Source: Salpingoeca rosetta
Lineage: Eukaryota > Opisthokonta > Choanoflagellata > Craspedida > Salpingoecidae
Length of the DNA stretch: 14,268 nt
Assembly: GCF_000188695.1 (NCBI RefSeq)
Contig: NW_004754929.1
Span: 326,368 to 340,635, forward strand
Direction: 5' to 3'
Shown here: positions 11,301 to 14,268 of the stretch, piece by piece
Layout: each line of letters begins with the position of its first letter
Numbering within the stretch: the first letter of the stretch is position 1
The notes under the pieces: generated by a model
Databases searched by the model: none
Told to the model about the DNA's origin: nothing
Seen by the model: the letters and a program-made list of their open reading frames with translations, nothing else
Program-made: the position numbers and the translations under genes

Positions 11301-14268
11301 TATGTGGTTGAGGGCGCCATCTCCAGTGTGCTCCCACCTGGCGGCGTCGCAGGAACGCTCGTGACCATCCGGGGCTCCAACTTGCTTGGCGGCGGCTCGA
11401 CTGCGGCTGGTGTGACGCTTGCCGGCGTGAGCGCAAGCGTGGAGCAAGCGAACGCCACTCACGTGATTGTCACTGCCAACCGCGGCACGACAGCAGGCGA
11501 CGTTGTGGTGACCAGCGACACGGGCTCGAATGTTGTGTTGCAGGACGGGTTTACGTACAGCCGCATCAGCAGCGTGTCGCCGGCGGAAGGCCAGGAAGGC
11601 ACGCGTGTGCGGTTGGATGGCGTTGGGTTCTTTACAGGCGGCGCCTCCGTGGATCGTGTGGAGATTTGCGGCGTGGCATCGTCTGTGACAAACCAGAGCG
11701 ACAGCCGATTGGACGTGGTTGTGCCCGCAGCCACGACACTTGTGCCACCCCTTAGGTGCGACGTGGAGGTGGTGAGCGCGTTTGGCGTTAGCATTGTCGC
11801 AGCGGACGCGTTTGACTATCTGGAGCCTGGTGAGATTGCTGCCGTGACACCAACGAGCGGGCACGAGGGCACTGTTGTGACTGTGTCTGGCGCGCGCTTG
11901 CTTGGCGGCGGATCCCAGGTGGCGTCTGTGACATTTGCAGGCGTGGAGGTGCATGACGTTCTGACGCAGAGCGACAGCGAGATTGTGGCTGTGCTGCGCA
12001 GCGGCGGTGCTGGGGGCTCGGGCGACGTTGTCGTGGAGTCGGACACCGGTGCCGTCGTGCGGCTTGCGGCGGGCTTCCGGTATGTGCCGCAGGCGCAGAT
12101 CCTGCACTTGACGCGGGCGAGCGGGCAGGTTGGCACGGAAACGACCATCGTTGGCGAGGGCTTGCAGATGGGCGACGTGATTGTGAGCGTGCTGCTGGCT
12201 GGCGTGCCAGCGCAGGTGCTGTCGCAATCGGACGTGAACGTGACAGTGCGGGCGAACACAAGCACGCCAGCGACTGGCGATGTGATGCTGGTTGCAGGGA
12301 GTGGTGCCTTTGTTGAGCTGGTCAACGGCTGGACCTACGACGACGCCGGTGCCATTGAGGACGTGCAGCCAGCGCAAGGATTTGCCGGCAACCTGGTGAC
12401 GATTAGCGGTCGCGGCCTGCGAGGCGGAAGCGCCGCTGTGACTCGCGTCACCCTTGTGGGTGTGCTGGCGACAGAGATTGTGCACGAAAACGACACGGTT
12501 GTTGTGGTGCGCGCGGGCTTGCCTGTGGATCCGTTTGTGATGCAAACAGGCCGGGTGGTGGTGATGGGCAGCAGCGGAGCCACCATCACCGCGCTGGACG
12601 CTTTTACGTACAACGTTGCTGGCGACATCACAGACGTGTCGCCGTCGTTTGGCCGGGTTGGCACGCGCGTGCGCCTCTTGGGCAGCAATTTGCTTGGCGG
12701 TGGAACGTCGGCAGAGGTGCGGTTCGGCGGTGTGACAGGCGCTGTCACTGCGGTATCTGAGACTGCCATTGACGTCACTGTGCCTGCTGCGTCTGGGCCC
12801 AGCGGACTCGTGAATGTGAGCATTGTCTCTGATAGCGGATCCCATGTGTTGGAGGTTGCAGGCTTCCGGTACACGGCCCCAGGCAGTGTGGCGGCGGTGG
12901 CGCCTTCCAGCGGCCACGAGGGCACAGTTGTGACGATTTCGGGTGCAAGCCTGCTGGCAGAAGAGGCTGACGCTGCCCGCGTGACGCTTGGCGGCGTGAA
13001 CGCGACTGTGGTGTTCGCCAACGACACGCGTTTGGTCGTGGTGGCTGGTGCTTCCTCGACAGCCGGGCTTGGCGACGTGTTTATCGAGACGGTCGGTGGC
13101 GCGCGTCTGCTGGCAGCCAATGCATGGATGTACGTTGCGCAAGCGACGATTACGGATGTGCAGCCTGGCTCTGGGCAGGTTGGCACGCGGGTGACCATCA
13201 GGGGCACGGGCTTGCGCTGCGGTGGCGCAGCAGTGACGAGCGTGCTTCTGGGCTCTGCAGTGGCGCCCGTTGTCACGGAAGACGACACGACAGTAATTGC
13301 GGAGGCGCCAGCACGTGCGGTTGGTGCATCACCTGTTGACGTGACAGTTGTGGCCGACACGGGTGCATATGTGACCGCCGACGACGCGTGGACGTTTGTG
13401 ACAGCAGGCGCTGTGAGCTCGGTGGTGCCGAGCAGCGGACAGGAAGGCACACGGGTCACGTTGAGCGGAACCAACCTGCTTGGGTCTGGCAGCGGCGTGG
13501 ACCAGGTGCTGCTTGCGGGCGTTTCTGCGACAGTTGTGAGCGCAGCCTCTTCTGAAGTGGTTGTGATTACGTCTGCGCTGCCTGGTGGCGTCGTCGGTCC
13601 TGTGACTGGCAACGTGACGGTTGTGTCGACGTCGGGAGCCTTGGTGCATGCTGACACGGACTCATTTACATACGTGCGGGCGGGCGCAGTGACGGGCGTG
13701 TCGCCGCTTGCTGGCGTACAAGGCACGCGTGTGACTGTGACCGGTGAGCGTTTGCTTGGAGGCGGAAGCTCCATTGCTGCTGTACAGGTTGCTGGTGTGG
13801 AAACACGTGTGATTGAGTCCAGCAACAACACGCATGTTGTGCTGCGAGCAAGCAACGGCACGGGGAGCGGAGACATTGAGCTGATTGCGGACACGGGCGC
13901 GAAGACTGTGGCGAATGTGACGTTCAGCTACCTGGAGCTGGGTGTTATTACTGCAGTGCGCCCGGCTATTGGGCGCGTGGGCACGCTCGTGACGATTGAG
14001 GGCGAGCGGCTTCAGAGCGGAGGGAGCGCTGTGGCACGCGTTGACCTGGGTGGTGTTCCTGCAACGCTGCTGCACGGCAATGACAGCACGGTTGTTGTGA
14101 TTTGCTCTGCAGGCAGCGGTGCTGGTGCGGTGCGCGTGACAAGTGACGTTGGCGGCTTTGTGGAAGGTTTGCTGTGGACATTTGTGGACTCACGCATCGA
14201 CAGTGTGGAGCCGAGTCAGGGCTCAGAAGCGACACGTGTGACGACATCTCCTGCAAGAGGGCTGTTTG
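1..14268 (+). CDS. Giant IPT/TIG-domain array protein, interior fragment (both ends missing)
   Basis: The frame with codons starting at 3, 6, 9 and so on has no stop through 14267 (4755 codons); both termini lie outside. The translation is a head-to-tail array of Ig-like IPT/TIG domains, 52 different units of 82-94 residues (mean 87.9), then copies of units 1 and 2. Signature blocks per unit, in order: V-x-P-x-S-G-Q-x-G-T-x-V-T-I-x-G, then L-L-G-G-G, V-x-L-A-G-V-x-A, S-N-D-T-x-V-V-V, G-D-V-V-V, A-D-T-G-A, and W/F-T-Y-x-x-P-G as linker. TIG domains in plexins, Met and fibrocystin-like proteins are extracellular beta-sandwiches used in binding; a surface or matrix adhesion role is inferred here. 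Composition is rich in Val, Gly, Ala, Thr and Ser, with about 14 Cys and 8 Lys in 4569 distinct residues. No signal peptide, transmembrane segment or catalytic domain is visible. The TIG assignment is firm; taxon and exact role are not. Confidence 0.93.
2328..4169 (+). repeat. TIG units 10-16
   Basis: Signature Gly codons are at 2367, 2634, 2904, 3174, 3429, 3687 and 3945; spacing is 85-90 residues. Conserved-position sequons occur in units 10, 12, 13 and 16. Units 11 and 15 carry the closing-strand sequon N-F-T (2844-2852 and 3885-3893). Unit 14 (about 3390-3647) is the most divergent unit: it keeps G-T-R-V-T and L-L-G-G-G, but its middle lacks a recognisable L-A-G-V and N-D-T. Unit 15 has G-A-Y in place of G-T-x. 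Unit 16 has a Cys pair at 4026 and 4062. The first part of this block uses T-ending codons (tct, cct, gtt) more than later blocks. Confidence 0.9.
4170..6260 (+). repeat. TIG units 17-24
   Basis: Signature Gly codons are at 4209, 4470, 4716, 4980, 5244, 5502, 5766 and 6033. Unit 18 is one of the two shortest (82 residues). It has a Cys in its first strand (4431) and another after the T-I-x-G strand (4506), 25 residues apart, a possible disulfide within unit 18. Units 19-24 form the longest unbroken run of sequons at the conserved site (Asn codons at 4815, 5082, 5343, 5607, 5868 and 6138). Unit 23 has a Cys pair (5850 and 5886) at the same relative positions as unit 16. C-ending codons become frequent from about 5 kb. 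Confidence 0.9.
6261..8120 (+). repeat. TIG units 25-31
   Basis: The signature Gly, or its replacement, is at 6300, 6567, 6828, 7095, 7377, 7641 and 7899. Unit 26 has His for Gly in the G-T signature (6567-6569). Unit 28 is the longest internal unit (94 residues), with extra residues around 7225-7262 between the V-V-V strand and the A-D-N-G-A motif. Unit 30 has His for Gln and unit 31 reads S-G-T-A-G-T without the Gln. Only units 26 and 30 keep a sequon at the conserved site; units 25, 28 and 31 keep the Asn but lack the Ser/Thr two residues on. Unit 25 ends with N-F-T-Y (6507-6515). Confidence 0.9.
8121..9983 (+). repeat. TIG units 32-38
   Basis: Signature Gly codons are at 8160, 8430, 8691, 8952, 9222, 9489 and 9759; spacing is 87-90 residues. 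Six of the seven units have the conserved-position sequon; unit 34 has T-A-T instead. Unit 32 also has N-Y-T-Y in the closing strand (8370-8378). Unit 35 has His for Gln in the signature. Unit 38 has G-V-F-V-E in place of G-T-x-V-T and carries the tripeptide Arg-Gly-Asp (9927-9935), where other units read R-A-D or V-S-D before T-G-A. No cysteines are seen in this block. Confidence 0.9.
9984..12092 (+). repeat. TIG units 39-46
   Basis: Signature Gly codons are at 10023, 10290, 10551, 10815, 11082, 11352, 11598 and 11868. Units 39, 40 and 41 read S-D-T, and 45 and 46 read S-D-S, where other units have N-D-T, so the glycosylation site is absent. Units 42 and 44 keep it. Unit 43 has a Cys pair (11115 and 11187), and unit 45 has another in different places (11667 and 11757). 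Unit 39 has a single Cys (10095) at the same place as the first Cys of unit 45. Unit 44 is short (82 residues) and opens with P-G-G-V-A-G-T. Four of the eight lysines of the array are here, in units 41-43. Confidence 0.9.
12093..13682 (+). repeat. TIG units 47-52
   Basis: Signature Gly codons are at 12132, 12387, 12660, 12921, 13182 and 13446; spacing is 85-92 residues. Units 48 and 50 keep the conserved sequon; unit 47 has N-V-T shifted by two residues and a nearby N-T-S. Unit 51 reads D-D-T and units 49 and 52 have no Asn at that position. Unit 48 has G-N-L in place of G-T-x, unit 49 has F-G-R instead of S-G-Q, and unit 50 has His for Gln. Unit 51 has one Cys (13218) next to the G-G motif. 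The block leads without a break into the duplicated sequence. Confidence 0.9.
13708..14222 (+). repeat. Long direct repeat, right copy
   Basis: This is the second copy of 1-515, offset by 13,707 bases. That is 4569 codons exactly, so the reading frame is the same in both copies. It may be an assembly end-overlap or a real recent duplication within a larger array; the sequence alone does not decide. Confidence 0.95.
14223..14268 (+). other. Divergent 46-base tail, possibly low-quality sequence
   Basis: Straight after the exact repeat the sequence stops matching the continuation of the left copy (516 onward), with many scattered differences and a net gain of three bases before both share gctgtttg (551-558 and 14261-14268). 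The frame stays open. The translation holds a recognisable T-R-V-T and a final G-L-F but has lost the invariant glycines. It reads like a TIG signature blurred by a few base errors, as at the end of a read, or like a genuinely different unit. Confidence 0.6.

Larger units (their letters stand above)
13683..14268 (+). repeat. TIG units 53-54 (copies of units 1-2) and start of unit 55
   Basis: Signature Gly codons are at 13722 and 13980; from 13708 the sequence equals the window start. Unit 55 begins at about 14190 and its first strand equals that of unit 3. From 14223 it departs: Ala (14229) stands where the signature Gly is expected, followed by T-R-V-T, then residues that do not fit the usual T-I-x-G, and finally G-L-F. 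The 12 or so residues before 13708 are the only sequence here that shows what precedes unit 1. Confidence 0.9.

Noticed and set aside
9170..11458. Long antisense open frame (762 codons), with others at 11061-13142, 8031-9788, 12335-13894, 3377-4885 and 629-2074
   Set aside because: They are mirror images of the TIG array: repeated sense codons leave few stop triplets on the other strand. Their translations are monotonous (Thr/Pro/Ser- or Arg/His-rich), overlap each other in different frames and repeat with the same 264-base period. The sense frame explains the whole window.
1..14268. Complete circular plasmid or virus, judged from the repeated ends
   Set aside because: A 13,707-base circle would be a single endless reading frame with no stop, replication gene or structural gene, and the last 46 bases do not match the circle.
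1..14268. CRISPR array or DNA satellite, judged from the regular spacing
   Set aside because: The period is about 264 bases with no exact short repeat; conservation follows the codons of the TIG signature, so the periodicity is that of protein domains.
14223..14268. Real C-terminal end of the gene or a splice junction at the edge of the repeat
   Set aside because: The frame continues without a stop, no intron is required, and the stretch is better explained as sequence error or a different unit.

Overview
The window is one uninterrupted piece of coding sequence. On the + strand, the frame whose first complete codon begins at position 3 stays open to the last complete codon at 14265-14267: 4755 codons with no stop, no start that can be identified and no need for an intron. 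It encodes the interior of a giant protein built from one repeated domain of about 88 residues. Each unit carries the hallmarks of the IPT/TIG immunoglobulin-like fold: a strand ending V-x-P, then S-G-Q-x-G-T-x-V-T-I-x-G, L-L-G-G-G, L-A-G-V, N-D-T-x-V-V-V, G-D-V-V-V, D-T-G-A and a closing W/F-T-Y. Neither end of the gene is present. I see no signal peptide, membrane segment, other domain type, RNA gene, mobile element, CRISPR array, promoter or terminator.

Layout: I count 52 different units between position 1 and about 13682. They are 82 to 94 residues long and average 87.9. They are followed by units 53 and 54, which are exact copies of units 1 and 2, and by a short start of unit 55. The first 515 bases (1-515) recur at 13708-14222 with no difference that I can see. 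The offset is 13,707 bases, exactly 4569 codons, so the copy is in frame. The last 46 bases depart abruptly from the expected continuation. The window therefore looks like a whole contig made only of this array, either with overlapping ends (collapsed or circularised assembly) or with a real, very recent higher-order duplication. The 52 internal units differ clearly from one another in protein and DNA, so the exact copy stands out.

Organism: the protein looks extracellular. N-glycosylation sequons recur at the same place in 27 of the 52 different units and cysteine is scarce. Together with the size and the lack of any bacterial operon features, this suggests a eukaryotic microbe, possibly a choanoflagellate or another protist with very large TIG-rich surface proteins. 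This is inference: TIG repeats also occur in bacteria, and the sequence alone does not settle the taxon.

Function: there is one gene only, so no pathway can be read from neighbours. The most reasonable role is a long, rod-like, probably glycosylated surface or matrix protein acting in adhesion, recognition or as a spacer. The exact role is unknown. The features worth following are the terminal duplication, the periodic glycosylation sites, the near-absence of lysine, two units with a matching cysteine pair, and a shift in synonymous codon choice along the array.
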